From positions 1,623,501 to 1,687,500 of the forward strand of contig JAUTXW010000556.1 in the NCBI GenBank assembly GCA_030620095.1: a stretch of DNA of 64,000 nucleotides, read 5' to 3'. Numbering within the stretch: the stretch's first letter is position 1; each line of letters begins with the position of its first letter. Below are positions 1 to 11,420 of this stretch, in pieces. A program made the translations under genes and the position numbers. This DNA comes from Kuschelorhynchus macadamiae (taxonomy: Eukaryota > Arthropoda > Insecta > Coleoptera > Curculionidae). The notes beneath the pieces were generated by a model. The model was given only the letters and a program-made list of their open reading frames with translations. It did no database searches and was not told where the DNA came from.

Positions 1-590
1 ATATCAAAAAATCAGGTCCTACGAGACAATCGCGTATAATGCCGGACCAAACATTTACCATGAATCTTCGCTGATCTCCCCTTTCTACATAAGCATGTTG
101 GGTTTTCAATAGCCTAGTGATGTGTGTTATATAAAAATTCACTATTCCATCGGGTGTAAAACCAGCTTCATCAATAAATAATATGATGAAAGTATTATTT
201 ATCATTATCATATTTATATAAAATAGTATTACACATGTTTAGGCGTAATACCTCATCACCATCATAAAGAGGTTGCACCCTTTGCAAATGAAAAGGATAA
301 AGGTCTTCATGGAATACCTCCCAAGCTTTAGATTTTGCCATTCTTTCTCCAACGGCAATTTGCTGAGTACTGACACACGGGTTTTCTTCTATCGTTTGAA
401 TTATTCTTTCTTCTGCCCCAACCGTTCTAACAGATTTGACCTTGTTCACCAAGTCTTCTATGAACACTCACAAAGGTTAGAGCGTGAGGAATATTTCGAT
501 TAGGGTGTACTTGTATGTAAAACCGACGTGCTTCTTTTGCATTTCCATTTGCTCTCCCATAGCAAAAGTGCGATATTCTACATTCGAATA
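1..590 (-). pseudogene. Tc1/mariner-superfamily DDE transposase relic, cut by window edge
   Basis: Read on the minus strand, three frames together give the N-terminal and central parts of a mariner-like transposase. An N-terminal stretch containing YGRANGNAKEARRFY is at about 560-470. A helix-turn-helix stretch containing RMAKSKAWEVFHEDL leads into FHLQRVQPL at about 465-240. The first catalytic-Asp motif, FIDEAGF, is at 158-178, followed by RFMVNVWSGI at about 60-25. In the family these parts bind terminal repeats and cut and paste DNA in the nucleus. At least two frameshifts (near 440-467 and near 195) break the reading frame, so no full protein can be made. The second and third catalytic acidic residues would lie to the left of the window. 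The order of motifs and spacing fit the arthropod mariner-like group well; the exact subfamily is inferred. Confidence 0.82.
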
Positions 591-2375
591 TTAATAAGCC
601 ATTTTTTAAATAAGAAATAAATTACTTATCTTGAATATTTAGACAAGTTTTTCAAACTGAAAAGCAAAAATGTCAAATTTCATTTCCACTGGTAATAATA
701 AAAGTACCTTGACTATGACATTTAAATTAAAATAATGATTGAATAAAACTTTAATATCGATTTGCGGCTAAACGGAATAATTTATCGATTTGAAGTATAA
801 GGACATTATTTGAAGCACATTCCATCGGCTTAAAGATGGCAACTCAATTTTCACAATTTCTTCAAAAATAAAAAAGCTTTAACGGAAATAAATTTTCAGT
901 TGTAGGTAAAGTGCCCTCTGGTGGTAACTTAAATAAACATTTTTACCTTTAGATTAGAGCGTCCATTACCTTAAACGTATGTGTCAAATATCAAGTTGAT
1001 CGGTAAAGAAATAAATTAAATATTCCCAAAATTTAAAATGCAACTTTGATTCGCTTTATTAGGAAACTTAAATGACTTTCAACCATTATTTTTCAGTGTA
1101 GAATCAAGGCCTAAAGTTTCCTGACGTTGTTTCCGAACACCCTGTATGTATGTATACCAAATCTCAGTAAATTCCGAAAACGGGATCTGCTTCAATTGTT
1201 ATTTGCAAAATTTGACCCTACCGTACATACTAACTAACCAACTAACATGCAAGTGAAGTTAAATAAAAGCTTTTAAATAGACATTATTTCAGCTATGTCT
1301 ATATCAAATTCTTATGGAAAGTAAAGCTGTAAATAAAAATCTATTTTGTGCTGCACTTAATAACGACACTTGTTCTAATAATCTAATAGTTTGACACAGA
1401 CTTCACATAGTCAAATTTTAAAATTTAAAATGTACATAAAAAATTTCCATTCAAGTTGCTTTTTCCTTAGCCTCTAAAATAGTATAATAAAAAAAATTGA
1501 ATAAAATCTGTCGACAGTTAGGATACTATGGTGTGTGTGGTTCTTTTCTAGAAGCTGCATCACGCATGACCTATTTAGGCAGTGTGAACTGGTCTTGCGT
1601 TTAGATTAGGCCATAAAACCAATATTCACTAGTAATCTCCCTAGTGCGAGTGGACGAATTTTATGAAAATTTGCTCGAGTCGAACACGAGGGAAAATTTT
1701 CTTAAAAAATTCGTCACCGAGTAAAAAATTTCCGGTATTAATTCATGCATGTGAGAGATTCGGTAAGAAAATTTCACACCAAAATTTATTTTTAATTTTC
1801 ATCTCGATTTTCGTGTAGCTTGATGGCAAATGACATTTTGTTCAATTGTTGTTTAGTAGGCTGTGAATGATGAAAAGTCAGGGTGACAGACTCCTTGAAG
1901 ATTTAGTTTACGGTGGTTTAATTATCCGTATGTTATATAGTATAGTTTTGGTTCTTATAAAAAAATATTTTTTTTAGGTTCAAAATTAAACTTTTCCTAA
2001 AACTTTAGTAAAGTAAAATATTTTGCGCTGTCTTTAAAACATACTAAAATTTTATTTTTATTTAAGCTTAATTTACTAAAATTCAAGGAAGCATATTTTA
2101 TTAAGTAAAACTTGCCAATCTAATTAACTACCACCTACCTACGGTCTTGTAGGAGTTTTTGTTAAAAAAACTAAAAAAATAAAAATGTCCGTAAACTTTA
2201 CTTACGAGAAGTATACTTCATCAAATTCAGGACATTTTAAAGTTGAAATTTTGTCCTATTTAATATCTCTGAGACTACATTATGTAGGTATTATGTACAA
2301 TATTTAAATTATCATATTAATTAAGAATGACAGTGACATTTACACCGCGCAACGTTATGTGAAGATTTTTTTAAA
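591..2375. other. AT-rich intergenic DNA without recognised genes
   Basis: No coding sequence is recognisable. A short 'cgaacaccctgtatgtatgt' stretch at about 1,133-1,152 belongs to the dispersed 'ACCCTGTAT' motif that also occurs near 17.5, 19.2, 42.5 and 55.9 kb. The stretch at 1,620-1,770 is richer in CG dinucleotides than its surroundings but shows no open frame. Confidence 0.5.
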
Positions 2376-2746
2376 ATGGATAATTTAAAGAGTTACACTT
2401 TATGTAAGTTTTGTAAGAATATTAACGATATTAAAATAAACCACAGAACATTGCCTTGCCTAATTAAAGTAGTAGAAAATGCCGCTGTCTACTCTTTCCA
2501 AAAAAGTCTCTTTGCGGATGTCAAGAAAATAGTTTATCAAGAATCTTCTTTCTTGGACCGATTATCCGAAGTAAGCGGAACAAAATAATTGACAAATATT
2601 ATATCTACCTCCTGAAATATAAACATTTATGGAAATCTAATGAGTTGTATACACCTGAAGCACCTCCTGACTCCCCATTAAGAAAGCAAAAAGTAATGCA
2701 AGAATTTAAGAAATATTTTGATGCCTTAGCTGGTAGATTAGAATAA
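2376..2746 (+). pseudogene. Unassigned small reading frame in two overlapping frames
   Basis: An ATG-started frame of 70 codons (2,376-2,588) ends at a TAA. The -1 frame stays open from 2,582 to a stop at 2,744-2,746 and continues with a plausible charged sequence (KQKVMQEFKKYFDALAGRLE at its end). Read together the two would give about 125 residues, with a Cys-x-x-Cys pair near the N-terminus (LCKFCKN). The switch falls at a run of A (about 2,581-2,585), so it is either a one-base indel in a decayed gene or, less likely, programmed slippage. I do not recognise the protein. The upstream TSS region shows nothing decisive. It could be a decayed host gene, a transposon accessory frame or chance. 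Confidence 0.3.
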
Positions 2747-2949
2747 TTCGTTGTTTTTCTAAAGTAAATACGTAGTATATGTTATCGACCATATAAAGTT
2801 GTTTTATTATTGAAGGTCCAAACTTTGGAATAAAATGTCTAAACAATAATGCAATAATGTAAATTCTCTGTCTTATCACATGACATCTGTCAAAAAGATT
2901 TCCAGTGTAATCACCTCCTGGACGCAAAACATTTCCGGAAATCCGACCC

Positions 2950-2963
2950 GTTGCTATGGTAAC
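2950..2963. promoter_or_regulatory. X-box-like RFX site with a nearby CCAAT box
   Basis: GTTGCTATGGTAAC is a near-palindromic match to the X-box bound by RFX transcription factors, which drive ciliary genes in animals. An ATTGG (reverse CCAAT) lies at 2,985-2,989. No ciliary gene is visible beside it, so a functional role is inference only. Confidence 0.3.
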
Positions 2964-2996
2964 GTTGAAAAATAAAAGCATCTGATTGGCTATAAT

Positions 2997-5029
2997 TTTT
3001 TTTATTATTATTATTATTTTAAAAGCCCGTATGGAGTTTAATTTCAGGTTAATGTAAATACTTACCTTCTAGTAAACTGGAAAAATACACTTTAATTTCA
3101 CAAAACACTGTACCACAAACAATATAAAACTTAAATATCATACATCATTTTAACAGTATTGCTATTATTCTGCAATTAACCGGGATTACTGCGAATACCG
3201 GTTAATAACTTACAAATATAACTAGTCGGGATTGTTATAAATTCGGGCTAATCGTAATGTCACTTGCATCATTTCATCAATCAGCGGGATAGATATGAAT
3301 ACCAGAACCGGGCTAGTCCCAGACAAAAATAAAATTATTACGAGAAAAGTTTCAATCTTCCAGTTATTTTACTTGAGTTGAACTATTAAGTTATTGCATT
3401 AAAACTTAATTCTAATTTATTCTATAGAAAACTAAAACTTAAATTTGTTCTTTGCGAATCTTGGACTCTTAAAGTTGAGCAATAAAAGTTAAAATCCCTA
3501 TCAAAATCGCCTGAGCCAAAACTTACTTGAACCCTGGAAAAAGTTTGTAAAGATATTAGCATTCATTTAGTTTACAAAACATGTAAGTTTATAAAAATTT
3601 AAACTACATCGAAGCTTGAACGGAAAAAGGAAATAAACCACAAACCTGATTACCACAAAACGGTTCTTTCGATAGATCGAAAAGCCGAGTTTTAGATTTC
3701 TGAAAAAGGAGGAGGTCCTCGAATAGACCCTACATATGTTTTAAATATAAATATGTTTGACAAATTCGAATGAATTTTTCAGAAATGGTAGAATTTAAAA
3801 TTTCTTTCAGGGAGGAATTTCCGCGATAACTTTGAAATGCTTTAACTGTAACATATATCCTTACAGTTTGGTGTATTATGTGTAATTAAATATAAAAGTA
3901 ATTTAGCTATTCCTTGGGGTATGTACTCCTACCTCGTTAGGTTATTTTGATTTTTCTTTATGACTGCTGAAAATATTAAAATTAAATTACTTTATTTTTG
4001 TCACAGAACATTTTCTGTGTCATTAAGTGGAGTGAATTGCGGGGAATAGGGGAAACATATGCTGCTTCATATAGTTTTTCGGGGTCTTAGGAAACACGAA
4101 GTTCCATTTTACAAATCGTTTTAATGTCATAAGATATACTATTATCATAGTTAACGCGGTATACATCATAGTAAAAAAAGGTGATTTTATTTTTCTGGAG
4201 AGATATGAATCTTTATAACTGTGAAATTGTTTGCCTTAAAATTAACTTAAAAGGTAATTTGGGCATATTGTTAGGTACATCCCCAGGCCTCAGATTGATC
4301 CAATTTTTTCTCGTTAAATTATTTCAGTGTCTAATGAATGTTAATAATATAAATTAAATTACTTTGTTCTTGAAACAAAAGATTTCTTATGTCTGTGAGT
4401 TATTGACGGGGGTTGGTTCTAAAATAACGGGTTTCATATGTTTTTCGGTATTTCATTGACTCGAAGTTTATTTTATTAATGGTTTTAATTTTTGACAATT
4501 TGTTTTGCTCATTCTCTATAAAATATGAATAGATGTCGCTGCCACGATTCTAGCAACATTTTACTTGCAATGGACAAACAAACAAACAACAAACAAAATT
4601 ATGCTTTATCGTCGCAGGAAAACTGTTACAATTTTATGGACAAAGCGAATTTTACCTTAAAAATCATATTTGACTATATGTCAATGCAAATATAACATTC
4701 GTTATATTCCTAACATTGCCGTAAAGCGGTGAATGAATTCAGGTGACCTATCAAAAGGAAATAAACAATACATATGCGAGGTAAATAATTTCGATGACAT
4801 TGAAATTAAAATTACGCAACCTTAAACTCTATTTTATTATCGCTCACAAGAAAAATAAGTGAGAATTATTCGCAAGAAAAATAAGAAATGATAATCAAAA
4901 AGTGTGCTGAACTAATATAGTAATTAAATTAAGAAATCATTGTACTTGAAAATAAGTAATTAAAGTATATTAGAAAAAAAAGAAACTTTTTTAATCTAAG
5001 ATGTAACAAAAATAATTAATGTTAACAGA
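2997..5029. other. AT-rich intergenic DNA with weak internal repeats
   Basis: No coding sequence is recognised. Three imperfect copies of a CGGGAT(n)GAATnCCGG-type block occur at about 3,178-3,318. A diverged direct repeat with an offset of about 365 bases joins 3,905-4,130 to 4,270-4,490; the shared core is 'aaattaaattacttt' followed by 'catatg' and 'tttttcgg'. These look like remnants of an old tandem array or transposon. Confidence 0.4.
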
Positions 5030-7142
5030 CTATCAGACTGTTGGGAGTGTTAATATTTCATATTTGTTGAAATAGTATTGGCAGTGAGCTCTGTTATTTA
5101 GACCAAACAAATAGCGCATTGCTCTCTTTTGAAGCCTAAAAATACTAAGAAATTGCTCGGTAGTACAGCAGACCCAAAAGGGAAGGGCATAGCGGAGATT
5201 GGATTCGAATAGAGAGAAATAAGTAAATCTGTTATTTATATTCAAACCCAGGAATTTAACCGACTAGACGTATTTCATATTGCTGTTAAGTAGCTGAAGT
5301 GGTTGTAAAGGCCCCTTATAAAATAAGGCCACCGTTTTATCTACATTGAAGCAAAGCAGATTGGAATCGGACTAAGCCTTAATCATAACAAGGTCGTTGG
5401 AAATATTAAAATGTAAAGACGTTGTATCAAAACCACTCTATGTTATGCTTGTGTCGTTAGCAAAGAGAGAGATTTTTCCATTACATTTTAGGTTGGTGAG
5501 ATCATTAATGGAATAGGTCTCAAGACCGAACCTTGAGGAACTCCAATTGTAATTTACGATCAGAATCAGAACCATTGCCCTTACAAATTGTTGCCTATTC
5601 CCGAGATAAGATTTAAACCAATTTAAAAAAATACCACGGATTCCATAAAAAATCAGCTTGCTTATAAAAATCTCATGACGTAACACAGTCAAAGGCTTTT
5701 GCATAGTCACAAAAAGCTGAGGCGATGGGGTGGTTGTTATTGAGGGATAAGTAGACGTCGCTAAGCAACGAGAACATGGCGTCACTGGTGCACTTCTTGG
5801 GTAAAAATCCGAACTGTTCCGGGGATATTATCTGATGTTTAAGGAGAAATGGCATAAGATGATTCTTCAGTAATCTTTCAATGATTTTTGATAGCACTGG
5901 TAGTAGAGCAATTGGGTGATAATTGCAAGAGTTAGTTTTTTCGCTCTCTTTATGAAGAGGAATGATTACAGCTGTTTTAAGGCATTCAGAGAATATACCT
6001 TTTATAAGGGATTCATTTATTAGTGTTGTAAGGGTCTCTATGACTGCGAGCGGCAGGTTCTGGAATATTTTAATTAATAGGCCATCAGTGCTACACGAAG
6101 ATTTGCTTGTGATGTTATTCATTTCTTTTAATAGTTCCATGCTGCCAAAGTGGTTGAGAAAAGGCTATCAGCGACATTTTTCGATGGAGGGAGAAGCGAA
6201 AGAGGCTCCAAACTTGGCGAGATACCAGAGGTAACATTTTTGCTTACATTAATAAAATAATCATTTATGTCATTTGGTATTGGTAAGATCTTAGTCCCAT
6301 GGTTTGATTTGTTTCTGAGGTCATTGATAATGGACCAGGTTGTTAACTTGATTAGTTTATTATAGATCCTCCTATAATTAGAGATATAGTCGTGAATAAA
6401 AAAGGAGTGGGTGATTTTTTTTATTTATAAGAGAGAACGCATATTTTTAGCAGAAATGCGTAGTCCTTTCGTGGTCCACGGTTTATGATGCTTAGATTTT
6501 TTATAGTCTTAAGCGGGAAGACCCTATTAAAAGCACTTAAAATTTTGTTTAAGAAAGCTCTAAAATTTGAGTTAACATTTTCAAAATTTAAATTCCAGTC
6601 GGTGTTTAAGCAAATATTACGAAATTCTGAAAAATTGGCGGTCGAGAAAATTCTGCCTCTATGGCGAGGTCTCTGTAAGGGCCTAAGAAGAATATTAAAT
6701 ATGGAACACATTGCTTCGTGATCGAAAAGACCTGTGTTACAAACGTGAGATTGAACCTCTGATGGACAAAAAACAAATGTTACGTAATCCATGATAGAAG
6801 AAGAGTATTTTGAAATTTTAGTTGGAGCCGATACATGCATTGGAAGACCGAAAGAGTCGAATATAGAAATTAAATATTTCCGGGTGGCACAAACAGTAGC
6901 ATAGTCAATATTAAGGTCCGAGCATAGAGCTTTTCTGCCTTCTACTGGTAGACTATCAAGCAAATTTAGCAGGTAATTAAAGAAAGATTGTGCATCAGAA
7001 TTTGGTGACCAATAAATACAGATTACATATAGAGGACTGCTGTACTTGTTACAATAGCCACACGCTGCTATTGTTACTCTCCGCACATTTCTTTTTTTGG
7101 ACCGGACATTTTTGAAAATTGTGTTTTTTAATCTTCTAATAG
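5030..7142 (-). pseudogene. Non-LTR retrotransposon (Jockey/CR1 group), endonuclease plus reverse transcriptase, 5'-truncated
   Basis: On the minus strand the order is apurinic-type endonuclease then reverse transcriptase. The endonuclease part (7,142-6,421) shows IYWSPNSD, SDLNIDY and a FDHEA motif matching the conserved Asp-His of this fold. A linker (6,420-6,140) is nearly open. The reverse transcriptase has STDGLLIKIF, NYHPIALLPVLSKI and FCDYAKAFDCV, and motif C reads FANDTSIT (about 5,440-5,465), where the second residue of the catalytic pair's usual FADD is Asn for Asp. A C-terminal piece with ESNLRYALPFW lies at 5,200-5,160, brought close by a deletion after GLNINNRFTY. At least three frame breaks make it inactive. 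The element is truncated at its 5' end where a MITE-like sequence begins. Group assignment is from motif style, not from a search. Confidence 0.85.
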
Positions 7143-7283
7143 CCGGTTGCATAAAACTTTTTATCGCGTAATAAATTTAACTAACGTTTAGAATCATTTT
7201 TGACATTGATTCTGTTAGGTGGTCTGTCACACTCTCAGCAGTCTGATTAGTTAATGCTTAGTTAAATACTTTGTGCAACCCCC
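7143..7283. mobile_element. Short MITE-like element with GGTTGCA terminal inverted repeats
   Basis: The left end reads CCGGTTGCATAAAAC and the right end, reverse-complemented, CGGGGGTTGCACAAAG; further in, TTTAACTAA is shared by both arms in inverted orientation. The length is about 140 bases with no coding capacity, as expected for a miniature DNA transposon. It abuts the 5' end of the truncated non-LTR element. No clear target-site duplication was found. Confidence 0.45.
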
Positions 7284-7625
7284 GTAAGTCTCCTCTTCGG
7301 TAACCGTACATCAAACATTTTGGTAAAACTTTTAATAAGGCGGCAGTGGTGTCCGATATCGGCATGCTTTTCGAAATCCCGATGATTCAAAATGCAGGTT
7401 TCTATTAATTTTTCGAGGTGGGGCATTTTTTTTCGGATTTCTTGTTTATTTTATTATTTCGAAATTTATGTTCGAGGCTTAGGCCTCGAAAACTCACCTT
7501 TACGGTAAAACTTCGTAAAGATAGAAATAAAGAATGTGAAATTAGAATTTTTATAAAAAAAAAATAAATAATAAAACTGGCTTTATCCAAAACTTCTCTT
7601 GTTATGAGTCTTTTCATTTATTAAG
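7284..7625. other. Intergenic DNA, nothing recognised
   Basis: Low-complexity AT-rich sequence between the MITE-like element and the RNase H tail. No open coding frame or repeat was identified with confidence. Confidence 0.4.
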
Positions 7626-8145
7626 GAAGGCGAGGCAACGAGAAGGCGGATGAGCTAGCTAAGCTTGGAGGCAACTTGCCGCTTATAGGACCGGAACCCA
7701 TATTAGGATTTTCTAGACAGCAAGTCAAGGTGGCCTTAAATGATTGGGCCTTTCAGACTCATTCTAGGGAGTGGCTTTCCCAAAACAATGGAAGGCAGAC
7801 TAAAGATTTTGTCGCGGGACGTGATAAGGCCAAAACGGTCTGGTTGGTTACTAGATGTAGGCGAATCATTAGCTACCTCATAGGAAACACCTAGCACTAC
7901 TAGAAATAGAGGAGGACTCGACCTACAATGCATGCTGAAAGGAAGAGGAAACTCTGCTACACTATTTGTGTAGGTGCGAAGTTAGAGCCAAACTGCGGCA
8001 AGACACTTTTGGAGTCGAGGTGCAGCAAAGGAATGTTATTAAGGACACATCTTGGAAGGAAATCCTGGCTTATATATCAATATGTCTGGAAGGTTTAAGT
8101 ACGCAATGGAGGTGGTATAAACGGTTGGGGTAACCCGCAATAAGA
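7626..8145 (+). pseudogene. RNase H/3'-end fragment of a non-LTR retrotransposon (copy A)
   Basis: GNEKADELAKLGG at 7,634-7,672 is the C-terminal RNase H motif, including its last acidic residue. It is followed by GPEPILGFSRQQV and the downstream helix region. After a frame break the zinc-knuckle-like tail continues as LCRCEVRAKLRQDTFGVEV (about 7,963-8,020) and WKEILAYI, ending at a stop near 8,118. Everything upstream (endonuclease, reverse transcriptase, N-terminal RNase H) is missing, so this is a 5'-truncated copy, the usual product of incomplete target-primed reverse transcription. Four related solo tails lie elsewhere in the window, and a longer related element is at 25.35-27.69 kb. 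Confidence 0.8.
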
Positions 8146-8154
8146 TTTGGCCTA

Positions 8155-8250
8155 CAGAGATGGCTACAGCCTCTCCTCAACTTCTACTATTAAGGAAAGT
8201 GAAGCATGACCAGTTTAGTTCGGCACGTAGTTATTTAGTAATACGTACAA
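8155..8250 (-). repeat. Short end fragment of interspersed repeat family A
   Basis: The stretch 'ctattaaggaaagtgaagc' and the following 'agtttagttcggcacgtagt' match the end of family A seen at 19,355-19,420 and 47,585-47,630. Only the terminal ~90 bases are present. Confidence 0.4.
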
Positions 8251-9618
8251 GGTTTCCAATTTTCTTTGACATTAAGGCTTATCTGCCTAGTTAGTAAATA
8301 TTCCGGATTGCGTTTTCGCGAATCTTCGTTTTTAAGATACAGAGCGAAATTGAAAATATTTCGGTTTGGGACCTCCGTGTATCTCGGATATCGTTGTATT
8401 TATCGAGGTAGTAACAACTAACACTTATGTTTTTCTAGGATTTGCAGATTCGCAAAGAGCAAAAGCGTGGGCGCATATTGGCTTGTCGTGACTAGGGATA
8501 TCAATAGTTATTGCTACCTGTCGATAGTTCCGTAGGAGAGAGTGTAAGATCCTGCAAAATAAATCGATGTGGTGGATTAAATTTACATTCATGAGGGTAA
8601 GTTAAATGTCAACAATAATTTCGTAATTTTAGAAATAGCTTTGCCAGATCTGTTTGATCACATAGCACTGGGTCGTTTAAATGGTTTAGACTTCCACCAA
8701 GACTTAGCCACTAGACCAATGCTAGACAACAACAACTTCCTCGAACAATGGATATGAAATAAAGGATCAATAAGGTAGCTACATGGGTCATTCAGTTTGT
8801 CGGTCTTAGATTTGTTTCTATGAAAGATCGCGAGTCATGTTTGAGGCAGAATTGTAGCTAGTTCAAACACTATAAATAGGCTTAATTAACTAGCGTATTT
8901 AAGGGTGCGTGTGGAGGTTAAACGCGCCAGAAATAGCCTAAAGTAAAAAACTTTTTTTGGGAAATGGAGGGTAACTCCGCCCTCAGAGCCAATTAAAATG
9001 AAGTATTAATCTTTTTTCTTTTTCTGGTTGTCCACTTTAAGTCTACTGGATGTCTACTTATAGAGAAGGATCTTCTGCTTTGGTTCTAAAGTCCTCCTCC
9101 TACATGGCAATAAAGCAAAAGCCTCAAAAATAAGCTAGATACTTCTTAGTTTTTTTAATAGTGTTGTCCACGAAGGCATTTTTCTTGTACAAGTTAGCAA
9201 TATAAGCAAAATTTCAGATACATTTTTGAAATTCATATTTTAAGTGTATGTTTAATTTTAAATATTTCCTCAAATCCTGTTAGTAGTAACATTTTATGTG
9301 TAAAAGTATATTATTTAGTATATCAAAAATTTCATATCATCTAATTATACATGTCCAGATTCATGATATTTATTTAGTAATGAAACTTTTATACGATGCA
9401 ATCTAGTGGATATTGATTTTTAAAACTATATGATTTTAGAGAATAATTTTAATACACTTTCATATAAACTAGGTTTATTTGCTGAAATAAAACGCAAAAA
9501 CTTCCAGCTACAAGTCCATAGCCTACCTTTTAATAGCGGCAAACCGTAAAATAATGATTAGCCAATGACCTAAATAGTTTTTTTAATTAATTGTGAACCG
9601 CTTATAACATTTTATTTA
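8251..9618. other. Intergenic DNA with one exon-like open stretch at 8,633-8,757
   Basis: Most of this stretch is featureless. At 8,633-8,757 an open frame ends in TGA and reads like a protein C-terminus (LPDLFDHIALGRLNGLDF, then NNNFLEQWI). It is preceded by a pyrimidine/AT-rich run ending in AG (8,631-8,632), as a splice acceptor would be. I do not recognise the protein and no upstream exon is evident, so this may be a retro-pseudogene piece or chance. Confidence 0.25.
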
Positions 9619-9810
9619 ATGATTTTAGTTTTCTCACACTTTATGAATGGTATTTTATGCATGGAAATAAATGAAATCTTGTATAGTTTATATAACGGTT
9701 GTAGGAAAAATAAATTAGAATGTTTGCTTTATTTTTCAAACAACTTGGAGAAGGGGGACAATCATAATTTAATCAAAGAACTTTTTAAAACTAAATCTAT
9801 ATTCAACTGA
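9619..9810 (+). CDS. Unassigned 63-codon reading frame
   Basis: An ATG-started frame with a mixed, coding-like composition (ends in IKELFKTKSIFN). No family is recognised. The surroundings are AT-rich and a frame of this length can arise by chance, so the call is weak. Confidence 0.12.
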   Translation: MILVFSHFMNGILCMEINEILYSLYNGCRKNKLECLLYFSNNLEKGDNHNLIKELFKTKSIFN

Positions 9811-10948
9811 CCATGTATTCTTTTCACAATTTTCTAGTACATACAAAAAACTAATAAAATCTAAGAAAAACCAACTAATAATCGTTTATGGTATTGGCTG
9901 CAAATCATTTATTGCTTATCGGGGGTGTCGGCACAAAAATAGATAAATTAACAGACCATGCCCTACTCTTTGGTATCATGCTATTTTGGTCAAGATTACC
10001 TATACCCGGGAGAAAAATTGGTGTCAATTTATAAATATGCCATTTTTTTAATCTTGAAATATTTATTATTTAGCATAAAAATGCATTTCTTAGTATAACA
10101 AATGCTACACCGTTAGAACATGTAGCCCCCCAATATTCAAACTTGTAGAAAAAATAAATTGAAAAAATATTTTATCAGAACTGACATTTTGTAAAATAGC
10201 AATTTTTTTAATAATAACTCAAACAGAAAGCCTACAGTCAGCACTGTCAGAATGTTGTGATAAAAAATTACGATTATTTTATTAATTAACTATTAAATTT
10301 ATCAAAACAAGGTTAGAAGGCCTTTTCAAGGTATTAACATCCAGGCACGTGCAGGAAACATATCTATTCAACCTTAAACCGGGTAGATTAATATACTTAA
10401 AGTAGTGACAAGATTTTTCGAGACGAGACGAAAAGAAGGTCTTGATCTCGTCTCGTCTCGACCAAAACTACGAGACGAGACGAGACGGGATTAGCTAAAG
10501 TCAAGACGAGATAAACCCTTAGTCTTGTCGCTTCTCGTCTCGCGGCATCACTATTAAGTAGAAATAGAATGAATTAATGGTTTTTTATGCCTGCAATGTA
10601 TATTCAAATATATTTGTTTTAAATCTAAAACGCTAAAGAAGTAATGACTTTAAAAGACCCAATTAAAGGATTGTATAATTCCCTAACTCGTAAAATTTAC
10701 TAAATAACTCGTGCCAACAAAATTTAGAATTTTCCGTTGTAAATGGAAGAGTTTCGTTCACTGTCCTTTTACGACTTCCCAGAGACCAATGCGATCTGTC
10801 TAAAACCCTGGCATTAAGCCCCATTTTAAAATATTTATTCCACAATTGAATTGAATTACATTATACTACTTAAATTGCCCCAGATCTAATTAATTTTTTT
10901 TTACAAAATACGGTGAAACACGAAATTATTTAATAGATATAATAAAAA
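9811..10948. other. Intergenic DNA including a CGAGA pentamer inverted repeat
   Basis: The only structured part is 10,411-10,550, where CGAGA/TCTCG pentamers occur on both strands (see separate repeat entry). The rest shows no recognised gene. Confidence 0.4.
10446..10485. repeat. Perfect 15-bp hairpin built from CGAGA pentamers
   Basis: The left arm (TCTCG)x3 at 10,446-10,460 is the exact reverse complement of the right arm (CGAGA)x3 at 10,471-10,485, with a 10-base loop. Further pentamers flank it at 10,418-10,432 and 10,530-10,545. It resembles the simple inverted pentamer repeats found in many insect genomes. Confidence 0.75.
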
Positions 10949-11396
10949 ATGTCTTTTGGCAAAACATTACTTCCCCGCATGTCTACAGGGTATCTGGTTG
11001 AGTATTTTAAACCAGAAAACTTTTTATATGAGCTGCAAAAAAATTTTAAAGACAAAAGTTTTTGGGTTTTATCGGAATTATTAGAATTTACAAATGAAAA
11101 ATATACAAAAGACGATCGGAAAGTTAACAAATGAGCATCAACTTTGTTATTTTAAATGAGACACCCGAATATTGCAATACATGGGTTTCTTCCTGCTTAT
11201 TATAAATATACCAGGTTCCACACCTTTATCTTTAAAAACCACCGATAAAATTGACAAACATTATGCAATAAGAAGCAATGTGTACACATCCCTCATCTTG
11301 AGTTCTTTTATAAATACAGGACGGCTTCATCCCCTCGAAATACTTTTAGGAGCTGTTTTTCCCCTTGGGCGTCTCTGTAAAATAACAAAAAAATAA
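10949..11396 (+). pseudogene. Unassigned coding-like block in three short frames
   Basis: A 61-codon ATG frame (10,949-11,134) ends in a TGA that overlaps the next ATG (ATGA at 11,131-11,134). The second frame reads MSINFVILNETPEYCNTWV and stops after about 24 codons. The adjacent frame then runs to a stop at 11,394-11,396 through GRLHPLEILLGAVFPLGRL. The composition is more coding-like than the flanks (EFTNEKYTKDDRK), so a decayed gene with frameshifts is plausible. No family is recognised. It sits just upstream of repeat family A copy 1. Confidence 0.25.
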
Positions 11397-11420
11397 GAGA
11401 TAAAATAAATTTAACGTATT

